The position numbers and the translations under genes are program-made. Below are positions 24,254 to 32,884 of a stretch of 64,000 nt of DNA, piece by piece; position 1 is the stretch's first letter, and the number at the start of each line of letters is the position of its first letter. The notes beneath the pieces are model-generated. The model searched no databases, was not told where the DNA came from, and saw only the letters and a list, made by a program, of their open reading frames with translations. Origin of the DNA: an uncultured Eubacteriales bacterium (lineage in GTDB: Bacteria > Bacillota > Clostridia > Oscillospirales > Acutalibacteraceae); NCBI GenBank assembly GCA_934630515.1, contig CAKTVV010000004.1, positions 1 to 64,000 on the forward strand, read 5' to 3'.

Positions 24254-24694
24254 ATGAGCAATTATGCAATAATGCGATTTCAAAAATATAAACTCGGTAG
24301 TGTGGCAAATATTGAGCGACACCAAAAATATAGAGAGCGACTGCACAACCGAGCACACCCCGAAAGAGAAAAAGAAAATATTTCATATAGTCAATATAAT
24401 GAAACAATGCGAAAAACTTTAAAAAGAGCAATTAAAGCTCAAGAGAAAGCAACGGGCAAAAAGGTGCGAAAAGATGCCATTGTATTAACTGAATTTGTTT
24501 TGACCTTTTCACCTGAAATGGAAAATCAAATTGATAAAAACGAGTGGACAAAGGCAAATGTCAAATGGTTGTGTAAGACCTTTGGAAAAGATAAATTATT
24601 AAAACTTTATACCAATGCAGATGAAAAGACATTTCACATACATGCCTATATTTCCACTTTTCACTTTCAACATCCCCTTTTTTTGAAAATATAA
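24254..24694 (+). pseudogene. Truncated MobV-type plasmid relaxase (Pre/Mob)
   Basis: The 146-aa frame begins MSNYAIMRFQKYKLGSVANI, the classic opening of MobV relaxases, and keeps the helical middle part (VLTEFVLTFSPEM, then KWLCKTFGKDKLLKLY). It reaches NADEKTFHIHAY, the HxH metal-binding motif, and then loses similarity. The final residues (ISTFHFQHPLFLKI) come from foreign sequence. Full-length proteins are about 400-500 aa, so it ends in the middle of the catalytic domain. AAAGGAG precedes the ATG at 24254. It cannot be a working relaxase. Confidence 0.8.
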
Positions 24695-24745
24695 TATCAA
24701 GTATTTCTTTGAAAATCCTATCTTTTTCACTGCTTGAAGCACCAC
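24599..24745 (-). CDS. Possible small ORF or gene fragment, 48 aa
   Basis: Minus-strand frame from GTG 24745 to TAA 24601-24599 (starting MVLQAVKKIGFSKKYL), with GGAAAGG about nine bases upstream and a good promoter at 24768-24796. Its second half lies antisense to the MobV remnant. It may be the 5' end of a gene that was joined to the mob fragment by a deletion near 24650. An alternative frame from ATG 24767 would begin at the -10 box. Family unknown; weak call. Confidence 0.3.
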   Translation of the reverse strand: MVLQAVKKIGFSKKYLILYFQKKGMLKVKSGNIGMYVKCLFICIGIKF

Positions 24746-24767
24746 AAAAGATATCCTTTCCTTGCAT

Positions 24768-24796
24768 ATTATATCACACTATTACTTTTGTTGCAA
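24768..24796 (-). promoter_or_regulatory. Promoter at the right end of the AT-rich island
   Basis: TTGCAA (24796-24791), 17-bp spacer, TATAAT (24773-24768) on the minus strand, reading into the gene fragment at 24745. Confidence 0.5.
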
Positions 24797-24930
24797 GTGT
24801 TTCGGTATCCTTTCGGATATTTCACCGGATCGAAAATCGTTCCGACCGGGCAGCCGCCCGGCGTTCTGTCCCCACCTCACGGCTGCCAAACCGGAGGCAT
24901 GCCCCACAGGAAAGCCGCCGCCGAAAGCAA

Positions 24931-24960
24931 AAACCGACTTGCCCGCAGGCAAGTCGGTTT
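24931..24960 (-). terminator. Terminator of the ftsEX-M23-S41 operon
   Basis: AAACCGACTTGCC pairs perfectly with GGCAAGTCGGTTT around CGCA. On the minus strand it continues TTTGCTTTC, 44 bases past the S41 protease stop. Confidence 0.8.
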
Positions 24961-25003
24961 TCCATCCGTGGAATCAAATCAGCGGATACAGACCGTCATC
25001 CGC

Positions 25004-26242
25004 TCAGCCGCCGTTTGCGGCTGCACTGTTGGCTTTATTGGCGCTGCCGGTTTTGGGCGTTACCGGATTGCCGATCTGGGACAGTGCCGTCTTGACCTGG
25101 GGATCGTCCGCCACAGCGGTCAGCCGGATGTTCGCCTTTTGGCTGTCGGTCAGCGCCGATTCCAGATCGGGGGTGATGCCCTGATCCTGCCAGCTGCCGT
25201 TCTTCAGACGGCTGTATTCCCCCACCGTCAGCTTGATGGCGGAGTTGTCCGCCTCCAGCGTGAAGTATTCCTGATACTTCGCCTTACCGGCAGAGGTCTC
25301 GCCCACCACGGTGGTAAAGCTGAATTCCTGCAGCACCCCGGCGAAGAACTCCGCCTCACCGGCGGTCCCGCTGTTAATGAGGGTCGCCGTGGGCAGGCTC
25401 AGCTGATTGTTGGATTTGGACACCAGACTGGTGGCGGTGCCGTTTTTATCGGTCTCCGTGCCGTACTGCCCCAGAGGCATCAGATAGGCAATGACCTCCT
25501 CCGCCGCCGACCGCAGGCCACCCGCATTATCCCGCAGATCAAACACCAGTCCGGTCACCCCCTGCTCCACCAGAGAGGATACGGTGGATTTGAACTGCTC
25601 CGGAGTATTCTCGTAGAAAGCCGTCACCCGTACATAGCCGACAGAACCCAGCTTTTCACTCTGCACAGAGCGCAGAGTATGCTCATAGGCGGACAGCTCA
25701 AACGCCAGCGGCGAGCCCTCCCGCTCCACACTGAGCAGCACCTTGGCGGCGGCGTCCAGCTTAGCCTGTATCTCCGCCTCGGTCTTGCCGGCGACCTCCT
25801 CGTTATCCAGCGCCTTCAGCACATCGCCGACCTTGACGCCGCCCTTATCCGCAGCGGAATCGGCATCCACCCGCCAGACCACCAGCTGCCCGGCGGCGTT
25901 GACGCAGACGCCCAGACCCACGTCGCCGCAGCGGCCGGCCAGACGGTTTTTCTCCTGCACATAGCCCTCGGTGGAGAAATAGGCGGCATAGCGGTCGCCC
26001 AGACCCTTGATATAGCCCTCGGTGATCCCCCGACGCAGCGCCTCCTCATCCAGATCGGTGTAATATTCCCGCACCTTTTTGTCCACGTCGTTGATGTGGG
26101 TATACATCGCCTGCCGCTGGGACACGTCCTGCACCTGCCGGTTGAAATACCGGATCGCCACCAGCATGGTAATGGACACGGTCAGCGCCACCGTCAGAAT
26201 AATGAGGGTGACCGCCGTGCTGACAGTAATCTTTTTCTTCAT
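25004..26242 (-). CDS. S41-family C-terminal processing protease (CtpA-like)
   Basis: A membrane-anchored serine protease of 412 aa. One membrane segment (about 8-30) precedes an extracytoplasmic chain with a PDZ domain (about 105-185; DVGLGVCVN, DSAADKGGVKVGDVL) and the catalytic domain. The Ser of INSGTAGEAEFFA (about 305) and the Lys of ETSAGKAKYQ (about 332) form the Ser/Lys dyad of this family, although the usual SASASE context is here SGTAGE. It lies 14 bases after the M23 hydrolase gene. S41 proteases beside FtsEX hydrolases often act on the hydrolases or wall proteins. Confidence 0.9.
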   Translation of the reverse strand: MKKKITVSTAVTLIILTVALTVSITMLVAIRYFNRQVQDVSQRQAMYTHINDVDKKVREYYTDLDEEALRRGITEGYIKGLGDRYAAYFSTEGYVQEKNRLAGRCGDVGLGVCVNAAGQLVVWRVDADSAADKGGVKVGDVLKALDNEEVAGKTEAEIQAKLDAAAKVLLSVEREGSPLAFELSAYEHTLRSVQSEKLGSVGYVRVTAFYENTPEQFKSTVSSLVEQGVTGLVFDLRDNAGGLRSAAEEVIAYLMPLGQYGTETDKNGTATSLVSKSNNQLSLPTATLINSGTAGEAEFFAGVLQEFSFTTVVGETSAGKAKYQEYFTLEADNSAIKLTVGEYSRLKNGSWQDQGITPDLESALTDSQKANIRLTAVADDPQVKTALSQIGNPVTPKTGSANKANSAAANGG

Positions 26243-26256
26243 CGACTCACTCCGTT

Positions 26257-27507
26257 TTAGTTCACGTTGGGATGGACGTAGTTGGGATACGGATTGACGG
26301 ATTTTCCGTTCAGGCGCACCTCAAAGTGGAGGTGGGGACCGGTCACATTGCCGGTGTTACCCGCCTTGCCGATGACGGTCTTGCCGCCCACCACCTTCTG
26401 CCCCACCCGGGCGTACATCTCCGAGCAATGAGCATACAAAGTGGTCACCGTCTGCCCGGCGCTGTTCTTGCCGTGCTCGATCACGCAGCTGTAGCCGTAG
26501 CCGGAGCTCCAGCCATAGCCCCAGGTGCTGGTATAGTTCGCCAGAATCACGGTGCCGTCCGCCGCCGCCACGATATTCTGTCCATAGATTTTAATGGGTC
26601 CATTGGCAATGTCGATGCCCCGGTGGATCTTGTTCCAGCGCTCCCCCCAATAGGAGGAGATCGCCCGCACCGTCGGCACCGGCCAGTACATCATCTGCCC
26701 ATTATAGGTGCCGGTGGTGCCGCCGCCCTTGAGCAGCTCCTCCAGCGCCTTGTTGGCGCTTTCCAGTGCGTCCTGATTGCTTTTCAGCTGATCGTTATAG
26801 TCGTTGACCGCATTCTGGTCGCTGGATACCTCGCTCTGCGCCGTGGCATACAGGGAATCCAGCTCCTTTTTCTTGGCGTTGGAATCCGCCAGCTTGCTCT
26901 CCATCGCCTGCTTGTCCTGCTGCAGCTGGACTTTTTTGTCCTCCAGCGTCTGCTTTTTGGCTGCCAGCTCCTTCAGCTCCGTCTCCAGACTATCGATGAT
27001 CCCCTGATCGTTGGCGGAGATGCGTTTCACCGCCTCGGATTTCAGCAAGAAATCGGTATAGCTCTGGGAATTAAGCAGCATCTGGATCGTCGTCACATTG
27101 CCGCTCTTCATCAGCGCCCGCAGCCGCTGCGCCAGTTTATCCTTGGTATCCTGCACCGAGGCTTCGTTGGCGGCAATGTCCTGCTCGGTGGCTGCGATCT
27201 GGGTCTGGGTCTCGCTCAGCTGCTTATCCAGCTCCGCCGTCTGGCTGGCGATGATATTCAGCTGCTTCACCAGATTGGAGATCTGGGAATTCACCAGATT
27301 CCGCCGCTGCTGGCTGGCGGACAGATCGCTTTTCGCCTTGGACAGGTTTTTCTTGATGGTGTCCTGCTGCTTTTGCAGCTCCCGCAGCTGGTTCTCCAGC
27401 TCCGTCTGCTGGGACGCTGAAGCGGTCAGGGGGGCGGCGCACAGAGCCACCATCACCGCCGCCATCAGCAGTGCTTTGATCCGCAGCCGTAAGCGCTTGT
27501 GTCTCAT
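26257..27507 (-). CDS. M23 murein hydrolase with coiled coil (EnvC/PcsB-like)
   Basis: A 416-aa secreted wall hydrolase. A signal peptide (LLMAAVMVALCAAPLTASAS) is followed by a long coiled coil (about 32-265, rich in Q, L, K and E). A LytM/M23 domain ends the chain, where HRGIDIA supplies the first zinc His, LYAHCSEM the catalytic His, and HLHFEVRL the remaining ligands. This is the architecture of FtsEX-activated hydrolases. The ATG at 27507 overlaps the ftsX stop by four bases, which supports FtsX-hydrolase coupling. The longer upstream frame is spurious. Confidence 0.9.
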   Translation of the reverse strand: MRHKRLRLRIKALLMAAVMVALCAAPLTASASQQTELENQLRELQKQQDTIKKNLSKAKSDLSASQQRRNLVNSQISNLVKQLNIIASQTAELDKQLSETQTQIAATEQDIAANEASVQDTKDKLAQRLRALMKSGNVTTIQMLLNSQSYTDFLLKSEAVKRISANDQGIIDSLETELKELAAKKQTLEDKKVQLQQDKQAMESKLADSNAKKKELDSLYATAQSEVSSDQNAVNDYNDQLKSNQDALESANKALEELLKGGGTTGTYNGQMMYWPVPTVRAISSYWGERWNKIHRGIDIANGPIKIYGQNIVAAADGTVILANYTSTWGYGWSSGYGYSCVIEHGKNSAGQTVTTLYAHCSEMYARVGQKVVGGKTVIGKAGNTGNVTGPHLHFEVRLNGKSVNPYPNYVHPNVN

Positions 27508-28403
27508 ATCCGCATACTCCCTTCCTGCTTCAGATACTTGTTCATGGAAATAGCGCTGCCGCATACGCCCACCAGCACGCCGCCTGCCAAAAATCCGATG
27601 AGCAGCGGCGCCCATACCGCCCGGAAGGACACCAGACTCATCAGCACCCCAAAGGAGAACCGCTGCGCCAGCCAGCCATACAGCAAATAGATCAGCCCAT
27701 AGCCGATGCCGCCAGCCAGCAGTCCCATCAGCACTCCCTCCACCACGAAGGGCAGCCGCACAAAGCTGTCGGTGGCGCCTACGGACTTCATAATATAAAT
27801 TTCCAGTCGCCGGCTGTACACCGTCAGCTTGATGGTATTCACAATAATAAACAGCGACACCGCCAGCAGCACCACGATCAGAGCGCCGCTCACCGCCAGC
27901 ACGATCCGCCGCACCCGGGACAGGGTGGCGGCAATGTCGCCGTCGTAGGAGACGCTTTCCACGCCCTCCACCTGCTCAATGGCGGTGAGACTGGCTTGGA
28001 AATTCTCCAGATCGTGCAGGGATACGATATAGGTATCCGGCAAGGGGTTGTCCTCCCCCTGATAGCTTTCATAGATCTCCTGCGGCAGCTCCTGACTGTA
28101 GCGCTCCAGACTCTCCTCCTTGGAGATGAAGCTCACCTTTGCCACATTGCCCAGCGCCTGCAGCCGTTCGCCCACCTGAGCGGTCGCCGTCTCGTCCAGC
28201 CCATCGACCAGATACACCGCCACCACATTCTGCTCATAGGCGGTCTGAAACAGGTGGTCGATATTGACAAAGAACAGATAGGAGAACCCCGTCAGCAGCA
28301 GGCAGATGATCAGCACGCCCACGCTCGCCAGCGCCATAAACCGGTTGCGCCAGGTGTTGCGCAGACCTTCGCCCACCAGATATTTCATGTCGTTCGCCCG
28401 CAT
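27504..28403 (-). CDS. ftsX: Cell division protein FtsX
   Basis: The membrane half of the FtsEX complex, which transmits ATP hydrolysis to a peptidoglycan hydrolase outside the cell. In 299 aa: an N-terminal membrane segment (about 22-45, SVGVLIICLLLTGFSYLFFV), a periplasm-facing domain (about 50-165), and three membrane segments at about 170-195, 220-245 and 265-285. The ATG at 28403 touches the ftsE stop, with GGGAGGTGATC upstream. A GTG at 28406 gives better spacing and cannot be excluded. Confidence 0.92.
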   Translation of the reverse strand: MRANDMKYLVGEGLRNTWRNRFMALASVGVLIICLLLTGFSYLFFVNIDHLFQTAYEQNVVAVYLVDGLDETATAQVGERLQALGNVAKVSFISKEESLERYSQELPQEIYESYQGEDNPLPDTYIVSLHDLENFQASLTAIEQVEGVESVSYDGDIAATLSRVRRIVLAVSGALIVVLLAVSLFIIVNTIKLTVYSRRLEIYIMKSVGATDSFVRLPFVVEGVLMGLLAGGIGYGLIYLLYGWLAQRFSFGVLMSLVSFRAVWAPLLIGFLAGGVLVGVCGSAISMNKYLKQEGSMRI

Positions 28404-29119
28404 CACAGGAGATCACCTCCCGCCAAAGCCGACTCCCGCCCCGGAGCCGCCGGCTTTTTGCCGGTATCGGACACGATCCGTCCGTCCGCCAGCGTGATCA
28501 CCCGGTGATCAAACTGCTGCACCAGCTCATGCTCGTGGGTCACCATCAGCACGGTGGTGCCCTTTTCATTGAGCCGACTGAGCAGCTCCACAATGTCATA
28601 GGACATCTGGGGATCCACGTTGCCGGTGGGCTCGTCCGCAATGATCAGCTTGGGGTTATTCGCCAGCGCCCGTGCCAGCCCGACCCGCTGCTGCTCGCCG
28701 CCGGACAGCTCCAGCGGATGGCGGTCGCCCTTGCCCTGCAGCCCCATCAGCTCCAGCAGGTACGGCACCCGCCGCCGGATCTCCCGGGGAGAGCGCCCCG
28801 TCACCCGCATGGAAAAGGCAATATTCTCATAAACGGTCATGGAGTTAATGAGCCGGAAATCCTGAAACACAATGCCCAGATTCCGCCGGAAATAGGGCAC
28901 CTCCCGCCGCTTCAGCCGGGAGAGCCGATAGTTGTTGACGATCACCTCGCCGGAGGTGGGTACCTCCTCCCGGACGATCAGCTTCAAAAACGTACTCTTT
29001 CCGGCGCCGGAGGCGCCCACAATAAACGCAAATTCTCCGTCGTCAATATGCAGATTCACGTCATTCAAGGCGTGACTGTTGGTTCCGTAGGTTTTATATA
29101 CACTGCGAAATTCGATCAT
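28403..29119 (-). CDS. ftsE: Cell division ATP-binding protein FtsE
   Basis: The cytoplasmic ABC ATPase partner of FtsX. The 238-aa protein has Walker A GASGAGKST (about 36-44), the Q-loop FQDFRLI, signature LSGGEQQR (about 138-145), Walker B LIIADEPTGNVD, and the H-loop TVLMVTHEHE. A short Pro/Gly tail after about residue 220 is an unusual extension. The ATG at 29119 has AAAGGAGG upstream; the remaining upstream frame lacks coding features. Confidence 0.93.
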   Translation of the reverse strand: MIEFRSVYKTYGTNSHALNDVNLHIDDGEFAFIVGASGAGKSTFLKLIVREEVPTSGEVIVNNYRLSRLKRREVPYFRRNLGIVFQDFRLINSMTVYENIAFSMRVTGRSPREIRRRVPYLLELMGLQGKGDRHPLELSGGEQQRVGLARALANNPKLIIADEPTGNVDPQMSYDIVELLSRLNEKGTTVLMVTHEHELVQQFDHRVITLADGRIVSDTGKKPAAPGRESALAGGDLL

Positions 29120-29354
29120 ATGCCGAGCCTCCTTTGATTGCTGCGGCAGCGGGATGCTGCCGGTGGCTTCAGGCGCTGCCGCACGACGGCTGCCGCAGGG
29201 CTTGTCCACCCGGATCGGGCGGCAGCGAGGGCACAACGGGAGCACAGCGTGCCCCGGTTCTATGCCTGCCAAGCCGCATCCTATCCCATGCCAAGACCCC
29301 TGCGCCGATCGTTCCGGTTTCATTTTCGGCGCCGCCTTACACTTGTCCCCCACC

Positions 29355-29384
29355 AGTATAGCGGACGGAAAGCCACCCGCACAA
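29355..29384 (-). promoter_or_regulatory. Possible promoter of the ftsEX operon
   Basis: TTGTGC (29384-29379), 18-bp spacer, TATACT (29360-29355) on the minus strand, which leaves an untranslated leader of about 230 bases before ftsE. Confidence 0.45.
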
Positions 29385-29415
29385 GCATCAAGATCTTCCG
29401 GGAAAAACTGCCAAC

Positions 29416-29446
29416 ACAGCCGCCGACAGACACTGCCGACGGCTGT
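29416..29446 (-). terminator. Terminator after CdaR/PucR-type gene
   Basis: On the minus strand ACAGCCG-CGGCAG pairs with CTGTCGG-CGGCTGT, followed by a T-run at 29407-29403. Confidence 0.6.
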
Positions 29447-29499
29447 GGTATAGGCGGGCGGCCCTGCGGCCGCCCGATCCGATTGTTCTCTGCCGAAGA

Positions 29500-30585
29500 T
29501 CAATACTTTACCGGATTGGCGTTAAGATACTTCTTCACCATCAGCGCAACCTTGAACACGATGGCATCGTCAAACTCCCGCAGATCCAGTCCGGTCAGGC
29601 GCTTGATCTTTTCCAGCCGGTACACCAGCGTGTTCCGGTGCACAAACAGCTTCCGGGAGGTCTCGGACACATTCAGGTTGTTCTCAAAGAACTTCTGGAT
29701 GGTGAACAGCGTCTCCTGATCCAGCGAGTCGATGGAGCCCTTCCGGAACACCTCCCGCAGGAACATATCGCACAGGGTGGTGGGCAGCTGATAGATCAGC
29801 CGTGCCACACCCAGATGGTCGTAGCTGACGATGGTCTTTTCGGTATCGAATACCTTGCCTACCTCCAGCGCTACCTGCGCCTCCTTAAAGGAGGTCGCCA
29901 GATCCTTGATCTCCTCCACGGCGGTGCCGATGCCCACCACCGCCTGGGTGTAGAATTCGCCGCTGAGCGTATCCACAATAGAGCGGGCCAGCTTTTCCAG
30001 ATCCTTGGTCTCGATGCCGGAGCGGATCTCCTTTACCAGCGCAATATCCGTCTCGTTGATGTTGATGACAAAGTCCTTGGTGCGCTCGGGGAACAGGTTC
30101 TGCACCACGTCGAATGCCGATACCTCCGTGCGGGCGGACACCCGGATCAGCAGCACCACCCGGCTGACGTCGCTGTTGAAGCGCAGCTCCCGGGCCTTGA
30201 GATAAATGTCCCCGGGCAGAATGTTGTCCAGAATCACATTCTTAACAAAATTGCCCCGGTCGTATTTTTCGTCATAATATTGCTTGATATTGGTCAGCGA
30301 CACCGCCAGCAGCGCCGCATACCGGGCAGCATTGTCGTCCGAGCCCTCCACAAACAGCGCATACTCGCTGTGGGGGCGGGAGCCGAACGCATGGTAGGTG
30401 CAGTCGTGGATCACCACCGGCTCCTGCGTCATAAACACGTCGGTGGTCGCCTCCGGCACCGTCGCACCGATGCGTCCCAGATCGCTGCAGGCGATGATGG
30501 TCATCGTCTCGTCGATAACGCCCACCGTCCGGTCGATGGCCTCTCTGGTCTGGTGGATGATCCCCTGAAATAACCGATTGGACAT
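29500..30585 (-). CDS. CdaR/PucR-family transcriptional regulator
   Basis: A 361-aa regulator of the CdaR (sugar diacid)/PucR group. The N-terminal part resembles a small-molecule sensing domain (about 10-110), then a GGDEF-like middle domain (about 130-270). The C-terminal helix-turn-helix (HTH_30) is clear in FFENNLNVSETSRKLFVHRN followed by TLVYRLEKIKRLTGLD (about 305-340). AAGGAG lies eight bases before ATG 30585. A promoter is present at 30787-30815, leaving a leader of about 190 bases. The effector and targets are not evident from neighbours. Confidence 0.87.
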   Translation of the reverse strand: MSNRLFQGIIHQTREAIDRTVGVIDETMTIIACSDLGRIGATVPEATTDVFMTQEPVVIHDCTYHAFGSRPHSEYALFVEGSDDNAARYAALLAVSLTNIKQYYDEKYDRGNFVKNVILDNILPGDIYLKARELRFNSDVSRVVLLIRVSARTEVSAFDVVQNLFPERTKDFVININETDIALVKEIRSGIETKDLEKLARSIVDTLSGEFYTQAVVGIGTAVEEIKDLATSFKEAQVALEVGKVFDTEKTIVSYDHLGVARLIYQLPTTLCDMFLREVFRKGSIDSLDQETLFTIQKFFENNLNVSETSRKLFVHRNTLVYRLEKIKRLTGLDLREFDDAIVFKVALMVKKYLNANPVKY

Positions 30586-30905
30586 ATACATTACTCCTTC
30601 TGCAATAAATACGTATGGATATGCACCGCCAGACAACCCCACCCGACGCCGGAAGCCTCCGGCGCCGCAGCGGCCTGCACGCAAAGCTCTGTATACTCTC
30701 TCCGCAATGGCTGCGGCGGCTATGTGACGAGGAAAACCGGTACCCCATGCCGGTCATCCGACGGGTGTACGCAGTACCTCTCTGTTATTGTACACAATAA
30801 TTCGCCTTTTTGCAAGACTTAAACGGCAAAAAATCGGTTTTTTTATCAAAAAAGGCAGGCTTTTCTTCGCCGCACCGGGTTTTCGGCGGTGAAAACACCC
30901 CATTC
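30586..30905. other. Leader and promoter region of CdaR-type gene
   Basis: No gene supported. Minus-strand transcription should begin near 30780. The 190-base leader contains a GC-rich hairpin around 30650-30672 (GCCGGAAGCCTCCGGC). The remainder to 30905 is AT-rich and likely holds the end of the AI-2E-type transcript. Confidence 0.4.
30787..30815 (-). promoter_or_regulatory. Promoter of the CdaR-type gene
   Basis: TTGCAA (30815-30810), 17-bp spacer, TACAAT (30792-30787) on the minus strand. The region is flanked by GTGTAC/GTACAC repeats. Confidence 0.65.
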
Positions 30906-32087
30906 TCACTCGGTCTCCGGGGGCTCCCCGGTCGGCGCCGCCGGGTCCGGGGCGGCTGCCGTCCGCCGTTTTTTCCATGCGATGGCGTCCTTGACCAGCA
31001 TCTGCACCACCGCCATCAGCGGCACCGCCAGGAAGATGCCCCAGAAGCCGAACAGTCCGCCGAACAGCGTAATGCTCAGCAGCACATAGATGGGGCGCAG
31101 CCCCACCGAGTTGCCCACCACCCGGGGCTGGACGATGTTGCCGTCGATCTGCTGCACCACAATAATATAGATGGCGACGCCGATGGCGGCGTAGATATTC
31201 CGGGACAGCAGGGTGATCAGCACGATGCCCACCGTACCGATAAGCGCACCAAAATAGGGGATCATATTCAGCAGCCCCAGGATCATCCCCAGCAGCACCG
31301 CATAGGGCACCCGGAAGATCAGCAGCCCGATGGACACCACCACGCCCACCACCATGGAGTCCAGAAACACGCCGTAGAAATATCCGTAGAAGATCGTGGC
31401 GATCCGGCGGCTGTACTGCCCCAGCACGGTGATATGCCGGGGCTTGCAGAACAGGCCCAGCACCGCCTTCAGCTCCCGGATCAGATTCTCCCGCCCCGAC
31501 AGCATATAGAGGGAGACCATCACGGAGATGATCACATCCACCAGCGAGGAGGTCACGTTCACCACGCCCTTGAGCGCATTCATGACATTCTCGGTGCTGA
31601 GCAGGCGGGTGATGGTATCCAGCAGAGACTGATACAGGGTATCCAGCCGCTCCGCCAGATTGAACCGCCCCAGCGGCCCGTCGGGATCCACCCACGCCTG
31701 CAGCCGGTTTTGCGCCGCATCGATATAGTTGGGGATGGAGACCACCAGACCGGATACGCTGGTGATCAGGCGGGGGATCACCAGCGAAATCACCAGCGCC
31801 AACACCCCCAGCAGCAGCAGATAGACGATCAGCAGCGCCAGCGGACGTGCCAGCCGCTGCCAGAATTTCTTTTTACAGCGCAGGAACCGCTTTTCCAGCC
31901 AGCTGCTGGGACCGTACAGCAGAAACGCCAGAAAGAACCCCGCCACAAAGGGCGCCAGGATCCCCAGCAGCGCCCCCAGCACCCCCCAGACGCCGGACAG
32001 ACTGCCGGACAGCTTATAGAGGATGATCAGCGCTCCGCCCAGACTGAACCACCACAGCCATTTGCGCCCGGTTCTGGTTTTTTCCAT
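30906..32087 (-). CDS. AI-2E-family membrane transporter (PerM/YtvI-like)
   Basis: A polytopic membrane protein of 393 aa. Hydrophobic segments lie at about 15-32, 36-60, 75-105, 165-190, 215-240, 250-275, 280-310 and 320-355. The family-typical segment is LGMILGLLNMIPYFGALIGT (about 274-293), followed by QQIDGNIVQPRVVGNSVGL near 320-338. The C-terminus is a hydrophilic, Pro-rich tail. The family includes putative exporters of small signals and antiporters; substrate unknown. AGGAGG precedes the ATG at 32087. Its own promoter is at 32132-32160. Confidence 0.88.
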   Translation of the reverse strand: MEKTRTGRKWLWWFSLGGALIILYKLSGSLSGVWGVLGALLGILAPFVAGFFLAFLLYGPSSWLEKRFLRCKKKFWQRLARPLALLIVYLLLLGVLALVISLVIPRLITSVSGLVVSIPNYIDAAQNRLQAWVDPDGPLGRFNLAERLDTLYQSLLDTITRLLSTENVMNALKGVVNVTSSLVDVIISVMVSLYMLSGRENLIRELKAVLGLFCKPRHITVLGQYSRRIATIFYGYFYGVFLDSMVVGVVVSIGLLIFRVPYAVLLGMILGLLNMIPYFGALIGTVGIVLITLLSRNIYAAIGVAIYIIVVQQIDGNIVQPRVVGNSVGLRPIYVLLSITLFGGLFGFWGIFLAVPLMAVVQMLVKDAIAWKKRRTAAAPDPAAPTGEPPETE

Positions 32088-32131
32088 ATGTGTATACCTC
32101 CTGTCGGCGGCTGCGCCGCACATTCCCTCAC

Positions 32132-32160
32132 AGTATACCAAACTCTGCCGGGAAATACAA
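32132..32160 (-). promoter_or_regulatory. Promoter of AI-2E-family gene
   Basis: TTGTAT (32160-32155), 17-bp spacer, TATACT (32137-32132) on the minus strand, 45 bases before the start. Confidence 0.6.
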
Positions 32161-32252
32161 CCCCACCGACGGCAAATTATTCCCGTCGGCCGCCCCGGCT
32201 GTCACCCGATGCAGCAGCGCTCCCCGGCACAGCCGGGGGGTCAGAACAAAAA

Positions 32253-32286
32253 GCGGACGGCAGGGCAATCATTGCCCGCCGTCCGC
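32253..32286 (-). terminator. Terminator after PadR-family gene
   Basis: GCGGACGGC-GGGCAA pairs with TTGCCCGCCGTCCGC (one bulged base). On the minus strand CTTTTTGTTC follows, 16 bases past the gene. Confidence 0.8.
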
Positions 32287-32302
32287 CGGTGTCGAAGCCG
32301 CT

Positions 32303-32659
32303 TTACTTCTTGGCCTTTTTCTTGCCCTCCTCCAGGTACGTAAACACACCGTCCACGCCCTGCACAAAAGCAGCATAATCCTCTTTCAGCGCTTTCAGAT
32401 ACGTCTTGCCCGAGGCGGTGAGGGAATAAAACGTGCGCCGCCGCTCGGGGGTCATCCGGCTGCCGTCTTCTTTTACATATCCGGCCTTCTCCATACGATA
32501 GATGATCGCATAGGGAAATTGCATTTTACAGGCGCCGCCGCTCTTTTCATCCAGCAGAGCCATAACCTCCACGATCGGGCGGGGCTTCTCCGCCAGGATC
32601 GAGAGAAAAAGCATCTCGGACAGCGCTTTTTTCAGCTTCAGATTCAATCCAGACTCCAT
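32303..32659 (-). CDS. PadR-family transcriptional regulator
   Basis: A 118-aa winged-helix regulator. It has the PadR pattern of a leading helix (KLKKALSEMLFLSILAEKPR), the recognition region (QFPYAIIYRMEKAGYVKEDG), the wing (RRTFYSLTASGKTYL) and a short C-terminal dimer helix ending in a Lys-rich tail. GGAGAAATAGT precedes ATG 32659; the upstream extension is unlikely. No transporter gene is co-transcribed, which is common for PadR regulators. Confidence 0.85.
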   Translation of the reverse strand: MESGLNLKLKKALSEMLFLSILAEKPRPIVEVMALLDEKSGGACKMQFPYAIIYRMEKAGYVKEDGSRMTPERRRTFYSLTASGKTYLKALKEDYAAFVQGVDGVFTYLEEGKKKAKK

Positions 32660-32884
32660 ACTATTTCTCCAACCAATCACTAAAATTTCCGAGGCATACA
32701 GACAGCCTGTCCGCATCCCCTATTGTGATTATAGGCGCTGGGCGGAAAAATGTCAATTGCCAATTGTGAATATTTTTTTATGATTTTATTATATTTTACC
32801 CACATTTTCTGTCCAAGAACAAGAGAATGTCCATTTTTTGCATATATTGCAATTTCCCGGCAGCGTACCGCCGGCTTTTCTCCG

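Larger units (their letters stand above)
22010..24830. mobile_element. AT-rich island, relic of a mobilizable element
   Basis: Base composition switches from strongly GC-rich to AT-rich at about 22010 and back at about 24830. The segment contains an XRE-type regulator, a MobV relaxase fragment, hairpins like a transfer origin and several strong terminators, with codon use unlike either flank. No integrase, replication gene or clear flanking direct repeats were found, so boundaries are approximate. It is best read as a decayed integrated plasmid or mobilizable element. Confidence 0.6.
29120..29499. other. Intergenic region between CdaR-type gene and ftsE
   Basis: No gene supported. It holds a possible ftsE promoter (29355-29384), the terminator at 29416-29446 and a perfect GGGCGGCC/GGCCGCCC hairpin at 29456-29475. 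The rest is GC-rich with only chance frames. Confidence 0.45.

Noticed and set aside
22010..24830. Prophage or complete conjugative element
   Set aside because: No integrase, phage structural or type IV secretion genes; only a relaxase fragment and a regulator.
30810..32378. 522-codon plus-strand frame opposite the AI-2E gene
   Set aside because: Highly repetitive His/Gln/Asp composition from reversed codons of a membrane protein.
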